64,000 nucleotides of DNA, from NCBI RefSeq assembly GCF_036203305.1, contig NZ_CP108131.1, forward strand, positions 4,836,001-4,900,000. Direction: 5' to 3'. Numbering within the stretch: position 1 is the first letter of the stretch; each line of letters begins with the position of its first letter. Position numbers and translations under genes: made by a program. The notes under the pieces were generated by a model, which was not told the DNA's origin, searched no databases, and saw only the letters and a program-made list of their open reading frames with translations. The stretch comes from Streptomyces sp. NBC_00190 (GTDB lineage Bacteria > Actinomycetota > Actinomycetes > Streptomycetales > Streptomycetaceae). This document shows, piece after piece, positions 8,902 to 18,357 of the stretch.

Positions 8902-9525
8902 ATGGCCGCCTCCCGCCTGGTCGTGCTGGTTTCCGGTTCCGGCACCAACCTCCAGGCCCTGCTCGACGCCATCGACGCCCACCCCGGCGGATCCGAGGGC
9001 TTCGGCGCCGAAGTCGTCGCCGTGGGAGCCGACCGCGAGAACATCGTCGGCCTGGAGCGCGCCGAGAAGGCGGGGATCCCCACCTTCGTGTGCTCGGTCA
9101 AGGCCTACGGGAGCCGTGAGGAGTGGGACACCGCCCTCACGGAGGCGACCGACGCCCACGCTCCGGACCTCGTCGTGTCCGCCGGTTTCATGAAGATCGT
9201 CGGCAAGGCGTTCATCGACCGCTTCGGCGGCCGGTTCATCAACACCCACCCCGCCCTCCTCCCCGCTTTCCCGGGCGCCCACGGCGTACGGGACGCGCTC
9301 GCCTACGGGGCGAAGGTCACCGGCTGCACGGTCCACTTCGTGGACTCCGGCGTGGACACCGGTCCGATCATCGCCCAGGGTGTCGTCGAGATCCGGGACG
9401 AGGACGACGAAGCCGCTCTCCATGAGCGCATCAAGGAAGTCGAGCGCCAGCTGCTCGTCGACGTCGTGGGGCGCCTGGCCCGGCACGGCTACCGCATTGA
9501 GGGACGAAAGGTAACAATCCAGTGA
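8902..9525 (+). CDS. purN: Phosphoribosylglycinamide formyltransferase (GART)
   Basis: Third step of de novo purine synthesis: transfers a formyl group from 10-formyl-THF to GAR. At 207 residues it is the standard length. Visible are [17 protein letters not shown] near the N-terminus, the catalytic region [18 protein letters not shown] with Asn and His, and the Asp in VDTGPIIAQ. The ATG at 8902 has AAAGGG upstream at 8890; longer in-frame starts read through the promoter region and are rejected. It overlaps purH by GTGA, indicating translational coupling. Confidence 0.97.
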   Translation: MAASRLVVLVSGSGTNLQALLDAIDAHPGGSEGFGAEVVAVGADRENIVGLERAEKAGIPTFVCSVKAYGSREEWDTALTEATDAHAPDLVVSAGFMKIVGKAFIDRFGGRFINTHPALLPAFPGAHGVRDALAYGAKVTGCTVHFVDSGVDTGPIIAQGVVEIRDEDDEAALHERIKEVERQLLVDVVGRLARHGYRIEGRKVTIQ

Positions 9526-11117
9526 CCGCCGTAGAGAGCAACGACCCGACCACGACCCAGCGGCCGATCCGGCGTGCGCTCGTCAGCGTCTACGACAAGA
9601 CGGGACTGGAAGAGCTGGCCCGCGGGCTGCACGAGGCGGGCGTCGCGCTCGTCTCCACCGGCTCCACCGCCTCGAAGATCGCCGCCGCCGGGGTGCCCGT
9701 CACCAAGGTCGAGGAGCTGACCGGCTTCCCCGAGTGCCTGGACGGCCGGGTCAAGACCCTGCACCCGCGCGTGCACGCCGGCATCCTCGCCGACCTGCGC
9801 CTGGAGGACCACCGCAACCAGCTCGCCGAGCTGGGCGTCGAGCCCTTCGACCTGGTGATCGTCAACCTCTACCCCTTCCTGGCCACCGTCCAGTCGGGTG
9901 CCACCCCGGACGAGTGCGTCGAGCAGATCGACATCGGCGGCCCCTCCATGGTCCGCGCCGCCGCCAAGAACCACCCCTCCGTCGCGGTCGTGACCAGCCC
10001 CGCCCGCTACGCCGACGTGATCGCGGCCGCGCAGGGCGGCGGCTTCGACCTCACCGCGCGCAAGCGGCTGGCGGCCGAGGCCTTCCAGCACACCGCCGCC
10101 TACGACGTGGCCGTGGCCTCCTGGTTCACGAACGTGTACGCGCCGGAGGCCGGGGAGAACGCCCTGCCCGAGTTCCTCGCGGGCGCCTGGGAGCGCAAGT
10201 CGACCCTGCGCTACGGCGAGAACCCGCACCAGGCCGCCGCCCTCTACACCGACGGCCGGCCGGGCGGGCTCGCCAACGCGGAGCAGCTGCACGGAAAGGA
10301 GATGTCCTTCAACAACTACGTGGACACCGAGGCCGCCCGCCGGGCCGCCTACGACCACGAAGAGCCCTGCGTCGCGATCATCAAGCACGCCAACCCGTGC
10401 GGTATCGCGGTCGCCGGCAACGACGAGGACATCGCCGCCGCCCACCGCAAGGCGCACGCCTGCGACCCGCTGTCGGCCTTCGGCGGCGTCATCGCCGTCA
10501 ACCGCCCGGTGACCGTCGAGCTCGCCGAGCAGGTCGCCGAGATCTTCACCGAGGTCATCGCCGCCCCCGCCTACGAGGACGGCGCGGTCGAGGTCCTGGC
10601 CAAGAAGAAGAACATCCGCGTCCTGAAGGTGGACGGCCACCCGCACCAGCCGGGTGACCTCAAGCCGGTCTCCGGCGGCGTCCTGCTGCAGCAGTCGGAC
10701 GTCTTCCAGGCCGAGGGCGACGACCCGGCCAACTGGACCCTCGCCACCGGCGACGCGCTCTCCGCGGACGAGCTCGCCGAGCTCGCCTTCGCGTGGAAGG
10801 CCTGCCGCGCCGTCAAGTCCAACGCCATCCTGCTCGCCAAGGACGGCGCCTCGGTCGGCGTCGGCATGGGCCAGGTCAACCGCGTCGACTCGGCGAAGCT
10901 CGCCGTCGAGCGTGCGGGCGCCGAGCGCGCGCAGGGCTCGTACGCCGCCTCCGACGCCTTCTTCCCCTTCCCGGACGGGCTGGAGATCCTCACGGCCGCC
11001 GGTATCAAGGCCGTCGTCCAGCCGGGCGGTTCGGTCCGCGACGAGCTGGTCGTCGAGGCCGCGAAGAAGGCCGGCGTGACGATGTACTTCACCGGGACCC
11101 GGCACTTCTTCCACTGA
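9522..11117 (+). CDS. purH: Bifunctional AICAR transformylase / IMP cyclohydrolase
   Basis: Catalyses the last two steps to IMP, again using 10-formyl-THF. The 531-residue protein has an N-terminal cyclohydrolase domain ([27 protein letters not shown]) and a C-terminal transformylase domain with the catalytic Lys-His pair in [10 protein letters not shown] and the C-terminal signature FTGTRHFFH. The GTG start at 9522 overlaps the purN stop. A long hairpin follows the stop codon. Confidence 0.97.
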   Translation: MTAVESNDPTTTQRPIRRALVSVYDKTGLEELARGLHEAGVALVSTGSTASKIAAAGVPVTKVEELTGFPECLDGRVKTLHPRVHAGILADLRLEDHRNQLAELGVEPFDLVIVNLYPFLATVQSGATPDECVEQIDIGGPSMVRAAAKNHPSVAVVTSPARYADVIAAAQGGGFDLTARKRLAAEAFQHTAAYDVAVASWFTNVYAPEAGENALPEFLAGAWERKSTLRYGENPHQAAALYTDGRPGGLANAEQLHGKEMSFNNYVDTEAARRAAYDHEEPCVAIIKHANPCGIAVAGNDEDIAAAHRKAHACDPLSAFGGVIAVNRPVTVELAEQVAEIFTEVIAAPAYEDGAVEVLAKKKNIRVLKVDGHPHQPGDLKPVSGGVLLQQSDVFQAEGDDPANWTLATGDALSADELAELAFAWKACRAVKSNAILLAKDGASVGVGMGQVNRVDSAKLAVERAGAERAQGSYAASDAFFPFPDGLEILTAAGIKAVVQPGGSVRDELVVEAAKKAGVTMYFTGTRHFFH

Positions 11118-11130
11118 GCACGTCCCGCAC

Positions 11131-11180
11131 ACGGCGAAGGCCGCGACCCGCGCACTGCTGGGGGTCGCGGCCTTCGCCGT
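11131..11180 (+). terminator. Hairpin terminator after purH
   Basis: A perfect 19-bp stem (11131-11149 with 11162-11180) around a 12-nt loop. There is no T-run, as is common for Streptomyces terminators. It lies between the convergent purH and the minus-strand gene ending at 11215, so it may act in both directions. Confidence 0.75.
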
Positions 11181-11214
11181 ACATGTCGTGCGTGTCCTGC
11201 GTGTCGTACGAGGC

Positions 11215-11829
11215 TCAGAAGCGCGGGCGCTTGAACCAGGAGGCGCCGGGGGCGGTGACCATCGCGGCGAGGATCAGGCCGCCGATGGCCAGGCTGAGGA
11301 TGCCGCTGAAGACACCGGAGCCACCGTTGGCGGAGGTGTTGGCGAAGTTGAAGAAGCTGCCGAGGATGGACAGCGAGGCGTAGACGATCGTCGTGATGCG
11401 GACGCCGTTGCCGCCCTTGGCGAACTTGGCGCCGAGGATGACGGCCAGCACGCCGATGGCGAGCAGGAAGAGGCCGAGGGCGATGACCACGCCGCCGGCC
11501 ACGGCGCCGGCGGTGCCGGTGTCCGTGGAGGACAGCGCGGCGCCCCCGAGCAGCGCGAGGAGGCCGATGATGAGCTGCAGGCCGCCGACGACGAAGAGGA
11601 GGACGCGCGCGGTCTTCACCAGACCCGGCATCTCCATGGGCATGCCCGGGTAGCCGCCGGGGCCGCCGGGGTAGCCCGGGTAGCCCTGCGGGGCCTGCTG
11701 CTGCGGGTAGGCGTAGCCGCCCTGCGGCGGGACGCCCTGGGGTGCCTGCTGCGGGTAGCCGTAGCCGGGCTGGCCCTGCGGGGCCTGGGGCTGCTGTCCG
11801 TACGGGTTGTTCGGGTCGCCGAAGCTCAT
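11215..11829 (-). CDS. Membrane protein with PQG-rich N-terminus
   Basis: 204 residues. The first 70 are a low-complexity Pro/Gln/Gly/Tyr head with repeats such as QAPQGYPGYPGGPGGYPG. The rest contains four predicted transmembrane helices, around residues 75-95, 108-135, 145-165 and 175-195. Such Gly/Pro/Tyr-rich heads on small four-helix proteins are frequent in actinobacteria and have no established function. The ATG start at 11829 opens MSFGDPNNPYGQQP, a typical start for this class. Confidence 0.8.
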   Translation of the reverse strand: MSFGDPNNPYGQQPQAPQGQPGYGYPQQAPQGVPPQGGYAYPQQQAPQGYPGYPGGPGGYPGMPMEMPGLVKTARVLLFVVGGLQLIIGLLALLGGAALSSTDTGTAGAVAGGVVIALGLFLLAIGVLAVILGAKFAKGGNGVRITTIVYASLSILGSFFNFANTSANGGSGVFSGILSLAIGGLILAAMVTAPGASWFKRPRF

Positions 11830-12071
11830 CTGGGGTGTTCCTCCGTGGAAGTGCGGGGACGCACGGCATGCGCGGAGGAAAGCTTTGTTCTACGGTCCGC
11901 CCCCCGGCACTGCCCGCGGCACTCTTTTCCGGTCATCGTCATCCGAGACGCCTGAACTTGTCCAGCCGGTTCCCGCGCGGCCGGTGACTTGTTGTGCAAG
12001 TGCAATGAACCGCGCGCGTCCGTGAGCGCCTTGACTGGAACCGGGGGCACTCCATCCGGGAGGATGGGTAC

Positions 12072-12932
12072 ATGACCGCCCAGATTCTCGATGGCAAGGC
12101 CACCGCAGCCGCGATCAAGTCCGAACTGACCGCCCGTGTGGCGGCCCTGAAGGCCCGGGGCATCACCCCCGGCCTCGGCACCCTGCTGGTCGGTGACGAT
12201 CCGGGCAGCCGCTGGTACGTCAACGGCAAGCACAAGGACTGTGCCGAGGTCGGCATCGCCTCCATCCAGCGCGAACTGCCCGCGACGGCCTCCCAGGAGG
12301 ACATCGAGGAAGTCGTACGGGAACTCAACGCCAATCCGCAGTGCACGGGCTACATCGTCCAACTGCCGCTCCCCAAGGGCATCGACACCAACCGGGTCCT
12401 GGAGCTGATGGACCCGTTGAAGGACGCCGACGGCCTGCACCCCATGTCCCTCGGCCGGCTCGTCCTGAACGAGCCGGGCCCGCTGCCCTGCACCCCGTAC
12501 GGGATCGTCGAACTGCTGCGCCACCACGGCGTCGGGATCAACGGGGCGCACGTCGTCGTCCTCGGCCGCGGCATCACCGTCGGGCGCTCGATCGGCCTGC
12601 TGCTGACCCGCAAGTCCGAGAACGCCACCGTGACGCTCTGCCACACCGGTACCCGCGACCTCTCGGGGCTGCTGCGCCAGGCGGACATCGTCGTCGCCGC
12701 GGCGGGTGTCCCGCACCTGGTCAAGCCGGAGGACGTGAAGCCGGGCGCGGCCGTGCTCGACGTGGGCGTCAGCCGGGACGAGAGCGGCAAGATCGTCGGC
12801 GACGTGCACCCCGGTGTCGCCGAGGTGGCCGGCTGGATCTCCCCGAACCCGGGCGGTGTCGGCCCGATGACCCGGGCCCAGCTGCTCGTCAACGTCGTCG
12901 AGGCGGCGGAGCGGAGCAGCAGTGCGGGCTGA
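12072..12932 (+). CDS. folD: Methylenetetrahydrofolate dehydrogenase / methenyltetrahydrofolate cyclohydrolase
   Basis: Interconverts 5,10-methylene-THF and 10-formyl-THF, the donor used by PurN and PurH. It has 286 residues, the normal length. The substrate site motif has the Tyr and Lys in WYVNGK (about residues 43-48). Other family motifs are [12 protein letters not shown] and the KDADGLHP loop, and the NADP-binding region is [13 protein letters not shown]. The ATG at 12072 has GGGAGG at 12058. The next gene overlaps its last 11 bp. Confidence 0.97.
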   Translation: MTAQILDGKATAAAIKSELTARVAALKARGITPGLGTLLVGDDPGSRWYVNGKHKDCAEVGIASIQRELPATASQEDIEEVVRELNANPQCTGYIVQLPLPKGIDTNRVLELMDPLKDADGLHPMSLGRLVLNEPGPLPCTPYGIVELLRHHGVGINGAHVVVLGRGITVGRSIGLLLTRKSENATVTLCHTGTRDLSGLLRQADIVVAAAGVPHLVKPEDVKPGAAVLDVGVSRDESGKIVGDVHPGVAEVAGWISPNPGGVGPMTRAQLLVNVVEAAERSSSAG

Positions 12933-13431
12933 ACGGGCCGAGCGGGCTGAACGGGCCGAGCGGGCCGAGCGGGCCGAGCGGGGCGAGAGGGGCGAGCGGG
13001 GCGACGAGAGCACGGCGGCGATGGCCGGGGCGCCCAGGTCCCGCCGCTTCCCGTCCATCACCCGGGACACCGCGCGCCCGGAGGGCAGCGGCCGTGCCGT
13101 CCCCGGGGCCGTGTCCACGTCCGCCCGTCAGTGGCCGATGCTCAGCGTGCTCACCGCGACCGCGGCGGGGCTGCTGCTCACTGCGTTCGGGCATCCGCGG
13201 GTCGGCTGCCTGGTCATCGGCCTGGCCCTGATCGCGGCCGCGGTGCTGCGGCGCGTACTGCCCTCGGTGGGCATGCTCGCGGTGCGCTCCCGGTTCACGG
13301 ACATGGTCACGTACGGGGTCCTGGGCGTGGCGATCACGCTGCTCGCGCTGGTGATGCAGCCCAGCCCGCCCGGCAAGCCGTGGCTGGAGGTCCCGTTCCT
13401 GGAGACGGCGGTCCGCTTCACCGTGCGCTGA
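12922..13431 (+). CDS. DUF3017 domain-containing membrane protein
   Basis: Protein of 169 residues overlapping the folD end (GTG at 12922). The first 28 residues are a run of Ala-Glu-Arg/Gly-Glu-Arg tripeptides encoded by tandem 9-bp units. The C-terminal 100 residues carry three transmembrane helices ([53 protein letters not shown]), matching DUF3017, which typically follows folD in Streptomyces. Function unknown. A later start, such as ATG 13021 (MAGAPRSRR), would drop the repeat and cannot be excluded. Confidence 0.75.
   Translation: MRAERAERAERAERAERAERGERGERGDESTAAMAGAPRSRRFPSITRDTARPEGSGRAVPGAVSTSARQWPMLSVLTATAAGLLLTAFGHPRVGCLVIGLALIAAAVLRRVLPSVGMLAVRSRFTDMVTYGVLGVAITLLALVMQPSPPGKPWLEVPFLETAVRFTVR
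12924..13008 (+). repeat. Tandem 9-bp minisatellite
   Basis: About nine imperfect copies of a 9-bp unit of the form CGGGCCGAG run across the folD stop codon into the start of the DUF3017 gene. As the unit is a multiple of three, copy changes would keep the frame and only alter the number of AER/GER tripeptides. Confidence 0.8.
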
Positions 13432-13441
13432 CCTGGCCTTG

Positions 13442-13469
13442 GGCGGGCCGCCGGCAGGGTCGGCCCGCC
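13442..13469 (+). terminator. Hairpin after the folD-DUF3017 operon
   Basis: GGCGGGCCG at 13442-13450 pairs with CGGCCCGCC at 13461-13469 across a 10-nt loop. Outer bases (CCTTG / CAAGG) can extend it. No T-tract. Confidence 0.5.
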
Positions 13470-13577
13470 GACGGTCCGCCCAAGGTCCGCCCACCGGCCG
13501 GGCGGCCGGAACGGGCCGGATCCATCCGGTGGACCAGCCCCCATGGAGACCGGCCGCCCCAGGGTCCGATAGCCTGA

Positions 13578-14666
<1,089 letters not shown>

Positions 14667-14702
14667 TCACTGCTCCACCGCTCCACCGCTCCACCGCTTG
14701 AG

Positions 14703-14735
14703 AAAGGCTCCGGCGCCCAGCGCGCCGGGGCCTTT
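14703..14735 (+). terminator. Terminator after mdh
   Basis: A 14-bp stem with one wobble pair (14703-14716 with 14722-14735) closes on a 5-nt loop. The stem ends with AAAGG/CCTTT, giving a short T-run. Confidence 0.8.
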
Positions 14736-14806
14736 GGCGTGATCCGGTCTGTCCTGGCATCCCCGGGCGCCGTACCTTTTGCCTCCTCACACCGGAGGGG
14801 GATTCG

Positions 14807-16558
14807 GTGAGCGAAATATCGGACGTCGCAGCACCCGTCCATCCGTCGAAGTCGGAGGCGGGCCGGCTGCTGTGCGCCGGCGTGTATCTCGACGCCGCAT
14901 ACCGCGAACGGGTGATCGACGAGCTGTACGTCCACGAGGAACGTTTCACCGCGCCCTCCTACGGATTCGACGCCGCTCGCGTCCTCGCCCACGCCCTGCG
15001 CGCCCGGCGCATCGAAATGGCCTGGGCGGTGGCGGTGGTGGCGGTCTGGGCCCTCGGACTGCTGCTGCTCCAGACCTTCATCGTCTTCCTGATCGTCCCC
15101 GGGCTCCTGCTCAGCGGCGCCGGTCAGATCAAGCGGTACCGCGACCGGACCGGCCGCGGCAGCCGGATCGTCGAGTACGTCCTGCGCGGGTACGCCGTCT
15201 GGATGCTCGGCAACGTCCTCTGGGGGGTGGTCGCCGGTTTCGCCGACGGCCGCGTGGCGCCGCTGCGCTTCTCGGAGGCGGGGTTCTTCTTCCCGTTCCT
15301 CGGCGGGGTGATCGCGCGGGACCCGCTCGGCATCTTCCTGGAGTGGCCGCGGATGGGGGGCTTCTACGGGGAGGCCTACTCGTGGGTCGCCGTACTCGTC
15401 TTCCTGCTGCTCACGACCGTCGCCGGGCTCCAGCGCGGGCACTTCGCCCGGGTCCTGCACCTCTCGCTCGACCGGGAGGAGTACGCCGCCGGGGCGGGTG
15501 ACCTGGTGGTGACGGGCCGGCGGTTCGGGCGGGCCCGCGCGCGGATCCAGCGGATCCAGCACGCGCCCCTGGTCCTGTACGACGTGGGCAATCCGTTCTG
15601 CGGCGCGGGCCGGGCACACCTGCCGTGGCAGCTGTCCGTCGAACTGCGCCCGCGCGGCGACGGCGAGGTGGACGAGCTGGACAACGCGCAGATCGTGGAC
15701 CGGATCCGGCCACGGCTGGAGGCCCTGCGCGTCCCGTCGCCGCACGGCTCCCCGGAGGCGGAGGCCTCCGTGCTGGACCGGCTGCGCGAACTGGTCGTCG
15801 ACGAGTGCGTGTTCCTGCCGGCCGACGGGCTGCCCGACGTCGACTCCCTGGACCTGTCGCACGAGGCGTTCGCCGAGCACCGCGCCACCGCCGTCGAGGA
15901 GGGCGGCGAGCGCCGCCGCCACTTCCTGCGCGTACGGATCGGCGGCTGGGACGAGAACCTCGTCGTCACCGTCTTCATCCGCGTCCACACGCAGGGCGGG
16001 ATGCTGATGCTGGAAGTGGCGCCGCACGTGCTGCTGCCCGTCCGGCCCGACTTTCAGCGTGCCGACGACACCGCCCAGCGGCAGCGGCGCAACACCGCCT
16101 TCGCCAAGGTGGTCTGGGCGGTCGTGAACGGTGCGGGCGCTCTCGGTCCGGCGCTGCTCGTCCTGGTGCGCGCGCTCCGCATCCCGTGGCGGATGGCTAC
16201 CGCGGGGCACGGCGTGGCGATCCCGGCCGGGCCGGCCGTCTCCGTACGCGAACTCGCGGCGCAGGACGACGCCTCGCTGTTCCAGCTGATGGACCTGGAC
16301 CGGTACCTGAAGACGATCCAGGACCGGATCGTCGGCGGGGTGACCCTGGCCCTGCACGAGGCGGGCTGGCACACCGAGGAGTTCGCGGAGCGGGCGGTCA
16401 ACGTCGCCGAGGGCGCGGTCTTCATCCAGTCGGTGCGCGACAGCGCCTTCGGGATCGGCGGAGAGAGCCACAACCACGTCACCCACCAGGGCTCCGACCC
16501 GGACAAGGGCAAGGACAAGCGCACGAGCTCGGGCAGGAGGAGAAACGGTGGCAACTAG
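14807..16558 (+). CDS. Large membrane protein of unknown function, first gene of a three-gene operon
   Basis: 583 residues. Residues 71-105 form a hydrophobic hairpin, with further segments near 124-147, 155-180 and 190-210. A soluble region of about 220 residues follows, then another hydrophobic segment near 440-465. The C-terminal 50 residues contain SAFGIGGESHNHVTHQG (546-562) and a Lys/Arg-rich end. No catalytic motif or named family was recognised. The GTG at 14807 has a strong GGAGGGGG 6-13 bp upstream. It overlaps the next gene by 11 bp, and the operon continues to 17824. The C-terminal motif recurs in the second protein (see findings), suggesting a shared partner or fold. Confidence 0.8.
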   Translation: MSEISDVAAPVHPSKSEAGRLLCAGVYLDAAYRERVIDELYVHEERFTAPSYGFDAARVLAHALRARRIEMAWAVAVVAVWALGLLLLQTFIVFLIVPGLLLSGAGQIKRYRDRTGRGSRIVEYVLRGYAVWMLGNVLWGVVAGFADGRVAPLRFSEAGFFFPFLGGVIARDPLGIFLEWPRMGGFYGEAYSWVAVLVFLLLTTVAGLQRGHFARVLHLSLDREEYAAGAGDLVVTGRRFGRARARIQRIQHAPLVLYDVGNPFCGAGRAHLPWQLSVELRPRGDGEVDELDNAQIVDRIRPRLEALRVPSPHGSPEAEASVLDRLRELVVDECVFLPADGLPDVDSLDLSHEAFAEHRATAVEEGGERRRHFLRVRIGGWDENLVVTVFIRVHTQGGMLMLEVAPHVLLPVRPDFQRADDTAQRQRRNTAFAKVVWAVVNGAGALGPALLVLVRALRIPWRMATAGHGVAIPAGPAVSVRELAAQDDASLFQLMDLDRYLKTIQDRIVGGVTLALHEAGWHTEEFAERAVNVAEGAVFIQSVRDSAFGIGGESHNHVTHQGSDPDKGKDKRTSSGRRRNGGN

Positions 16559-16925
16559 CGGGGGAGAACAGCCGGCGGTGCGGATCGGCGACGTCCACGG
16601 CAGCAGCTTCAGCATCGGAGGCACCCACAACACCAACAGCACCGTCCACCACGGCGGTACGGAGGCCACGGCGCCCGGCGCCGAGGAACTGCTGGAGGCC
16701 GTACGGGAGCTGCGCGCGGCCCTCGTACGGCTGCCCCGCAGCCCCGAACGGGCGGCGCTGGACGGCGAACTGGACGAGGTGGCGGGGGAACTGGAGACGG
16801 GCGGAGAGGTCCGCCCCGGTCTGCCGGCCAGGCTGCGCGGGGCGCTGGAAAGGTGGGCCCCGCTGGTGGACTCGGTGAGCGCGGCGACCGCCCTGGCCGC
16901 GCTGCTGACCTCGCTGGGAGGCTGA
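16548..16925 (+). CDS. Small protein with Gly/His/Asn motif, second gene of the operon
   Basis: Protein of 125 residues. Residues 11-37 (RIGDVHG followed by SSFSIGGTHNTNSTVHHG) look like short beta strands with turn-forming Gly and Asn. The rest is a helical bundle of about 80 residues (LLEAVRELRAALVRL, LDGELDEVAGELETG) ending in a hydrophobic helix. Strong RBS GGAGGAG lies just before the GTG at 16548. The same Gly/His signature is at the C-terminus of the upstream protein. Similar glycine-rich segments precede helical domains in actinobacterial signalling or effector-associated proteins, but no firm family call is possible. Confidence 0.75.
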   Translation: MATSGGEQPAVRIGDVHGSSFSIGGTHNTNSTVHHGGTEATAPGAEELLEAVRELRAALVRLPRSPERAALDGELDEVAGELETGGEVRPGLPARLRGALERWAPLVDSVSAATALAALLTSLGG

Positions 16926-16927
16926 GC

Positions 16928-17824
16928 GTGGCCACGGGGGAGGGCGGCGTCCGCTGGAATCCGCGGTCGCAGCGGTGGGAGCGGACCGAGCCGGCGGAAC
17001 GGGCCGAGCCGACCGAGCGGACCGCGCCGGCGGAGCGGACCGAGCCGGGCCCGGCCCCGGGCCGAACCCCGAGTCCGGCCTCGGGCCCCGCCCCGGCACC
17101 GTGGCCGTCGGCCCCGCCCGCGTACCCGCCGGGGCCCCCGCCGGCGCCGGGGTGGCCCCCGCAGGGTCCGGCGGCGGCGCCGCCCGCGCGGCGCCGCCGG
17201 ACCCTGGCGGTGGTGACCCTCGGCGTGGCCCTGGTGGGCGCGACGGCCGTGGCCGGGTGGCTGTACCTGGGCCACAAGGGCCCCGGCTCCGGTCAGGGCG
17301 GCCCGGGTGCCTCCGGCTCCGCGACCCCGACCGCCACCTCCGGCCCGGCCCCCACCGCGACCTCGACCTCGACCTCGGCCACCGTGCCGTCCGGGTACGC
17401 GTGGGTGCGCGAAACGGCGGCCGGCTTCACGGCCGCGGTTCCCACGGGCTGGTCGGCCGACCGCAGCGACCCGAGCGTCGGCTCGGTGTACCGGTCGGGC
17501 GACCAAAGCGCGCTGCTCCAGATCTTCCGGGCCACCGAGGACACCATGACGGCCTGCGAGGTCCTCGCCGACTCCACGAAGCAGCTGGGCGCGAAACCGG
17601 GATTCCGGGAGATCTCCCGGAATCCCGTGGACGGTTCCGGCTGCGAGCTGGTCTTCGAGTACGCCGATCCGGCCTCGACCGCCCCGCCCAGCCACGCGGT
17701 CGAACGGCTCCTCGTCGCCGCCGACCGCAGCCGGTGGGTGATCATGGTCACCGGCCCCAGCAGCGACAAGCCGCTGATCCGCACGCACCTCACGGCGGTC
17801 GTCCAGTCCTTCCGGCCGGTCTGA
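16928..17824 (+). CDS. Single-pass membrane protein with extracytoplasmic sensor-like domain, third gene of the operon
   Basis: The 298-residue product starts 2 bp after the previous stop. Residues 1-95 are a disordered Pro/Ala/Glu head opening with VRWNPRSQRWER; residues about 98-120 are a transmembrane helix (TLAVVTLGVALVGATAVAGW). A Ser/Thr-rich linker follows, then an extracytoplasmic domain from about 150 to the end (AGFTAAVPTGWSADRS, SALLQIFRATEDTM). That domain resembles the outer domain found after the transmembrane helix of many Streptomyces Ser/Thr kinases, but no kinase domain is present. A membrane sensor or ligand-binding role is an inference. Confidence 0.8.
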   Translation: MATGEGGVRWNPRSQRWERTEPAERAEPTERTAPAERTEPGPAPGRTPSPASGPAPAPWPSAPPAYPPGPPPAPGWPPQGPAAAPPARRRRTLAVVTLGVALVGATAVAGWLYLGHKGPGSGQGGPGASGSATPTATSGPAPTATSTSTSATVPSGYAWVRETAAGFTAAVPTGWSADRSDPSVGSVYRSGDQSALLQIFRATEDTMTACEVLADSTKQLGAKPGFREISRNPVDGSGCELVFEYADPASTAPPSHAVERLLVAADRSRWVIMVTGPSSDKPLIRTHLTAVVQSFRPV

Positions 17825-18310
17825 TCAGCCCTTCGCGTACATGCCGGGCGTGTAGTGCCCGGGCACCATGCGGGTGGTGACGCCGATGCGGTTCCAGACG
17901 TTGATCGTCGCGATGACGGCGATCAGCTGGGCCAGCTCGCGCTCCTCGAAGTGCTTCGCGGCCTTCTCGTACACCTCGTCGGGCACGAAGCCTTCCGTCA
18001 GGACGGTGACCGCCTCGGTGAACTCGATCGCGGCGAGCTCCTTCTCGGTGTAGAAGTGCCGCGACTCCTCCCAGGCGGTGAGCTGCACGATCCGCTCGAC
18101 GCTCTCACCGGCCGCGATCGCGTCCTTGGAGTGCATGTCCAGGCAGAAGGCGCAGTGGTTGAGCTGCGAGGCCCGGATCTTGACGAGCTCGACCAGGGCC
18201 GGGTCCAGGCCCTTCTTGGCGGCGATCTCCAGGGCCAGGACCGCCTTGTAGACCTCGGGGGCGGCCTTCGCCATGTTCATACGGGGCGTGTGCTCGTGTG
18301 CGTTCGTCAT
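17825..18310 (-). CDS. Carboxymuconolactone decarboxylase / AhpD-family protein
   Basis: 161 residues with the AhpD redox motif CAFCLDMH (Cys-x2-Cys-x3-His) near residue 60, in an all-helical fold. The family includes alkylhydroperoxidases that use a CxxC pair to reduce peroxides, so a role in peroxide or electrophile defence is likely. The ATG at 18310 (MTNAHEHTPRMN) was chosen because a longer frame would start inside the operator shared with the divergent MocR gene. It ends just after the operon encoded on the other strand (convergent, no gap). Confidence 0.9.
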   Translation of the reverse strand: MTNAHEHTPRMNMAKAAPEVYKAVLALEIAAKKGLDPALVELVKIRASQLNHCAFCLDMHSKDAIAAGESVERIVQLTAWEESRHFYTEKELAAIEFTEAVTVLTEGFVPDEVYEKAAKHFEERELAQLIAVIATINVWNRIGVTTRMVPGHYTPGMYAKG

Positions 18311-18341
18311 GTGATCAACCGTAGGCGGCGGACGGCCCACC

Positions 18342-18356
18342 GATATGGTCCATATC
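18342..18356. promoter_or_regulatory. Perfect palindrome, probable MocR operator
   Basis: GATATGG-T-CCATATC is an exact 7-1-7 palindrome in the 47-bp gap between the divergent AhpD-like and MocR genes. It ends 1 bp before the MocR ATG and lies 31 bp from the AhpD-like start. MocR/GntR regulators usually control themselves and the divergent neighbour through such sites. Confidence 0.65.
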
Positions 18357-18357
18357 C

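Noticed and set aside
11830..12071. Second ZTP riboswitch ahead of folD
   Set aside because: The conserved ACTGGC and GCCTGGGC segments are absent.
12924..13008. CRISPR-like tandem array
   Set aside because: Units are 9 bp, contiguous and without spacers, and they are translated.
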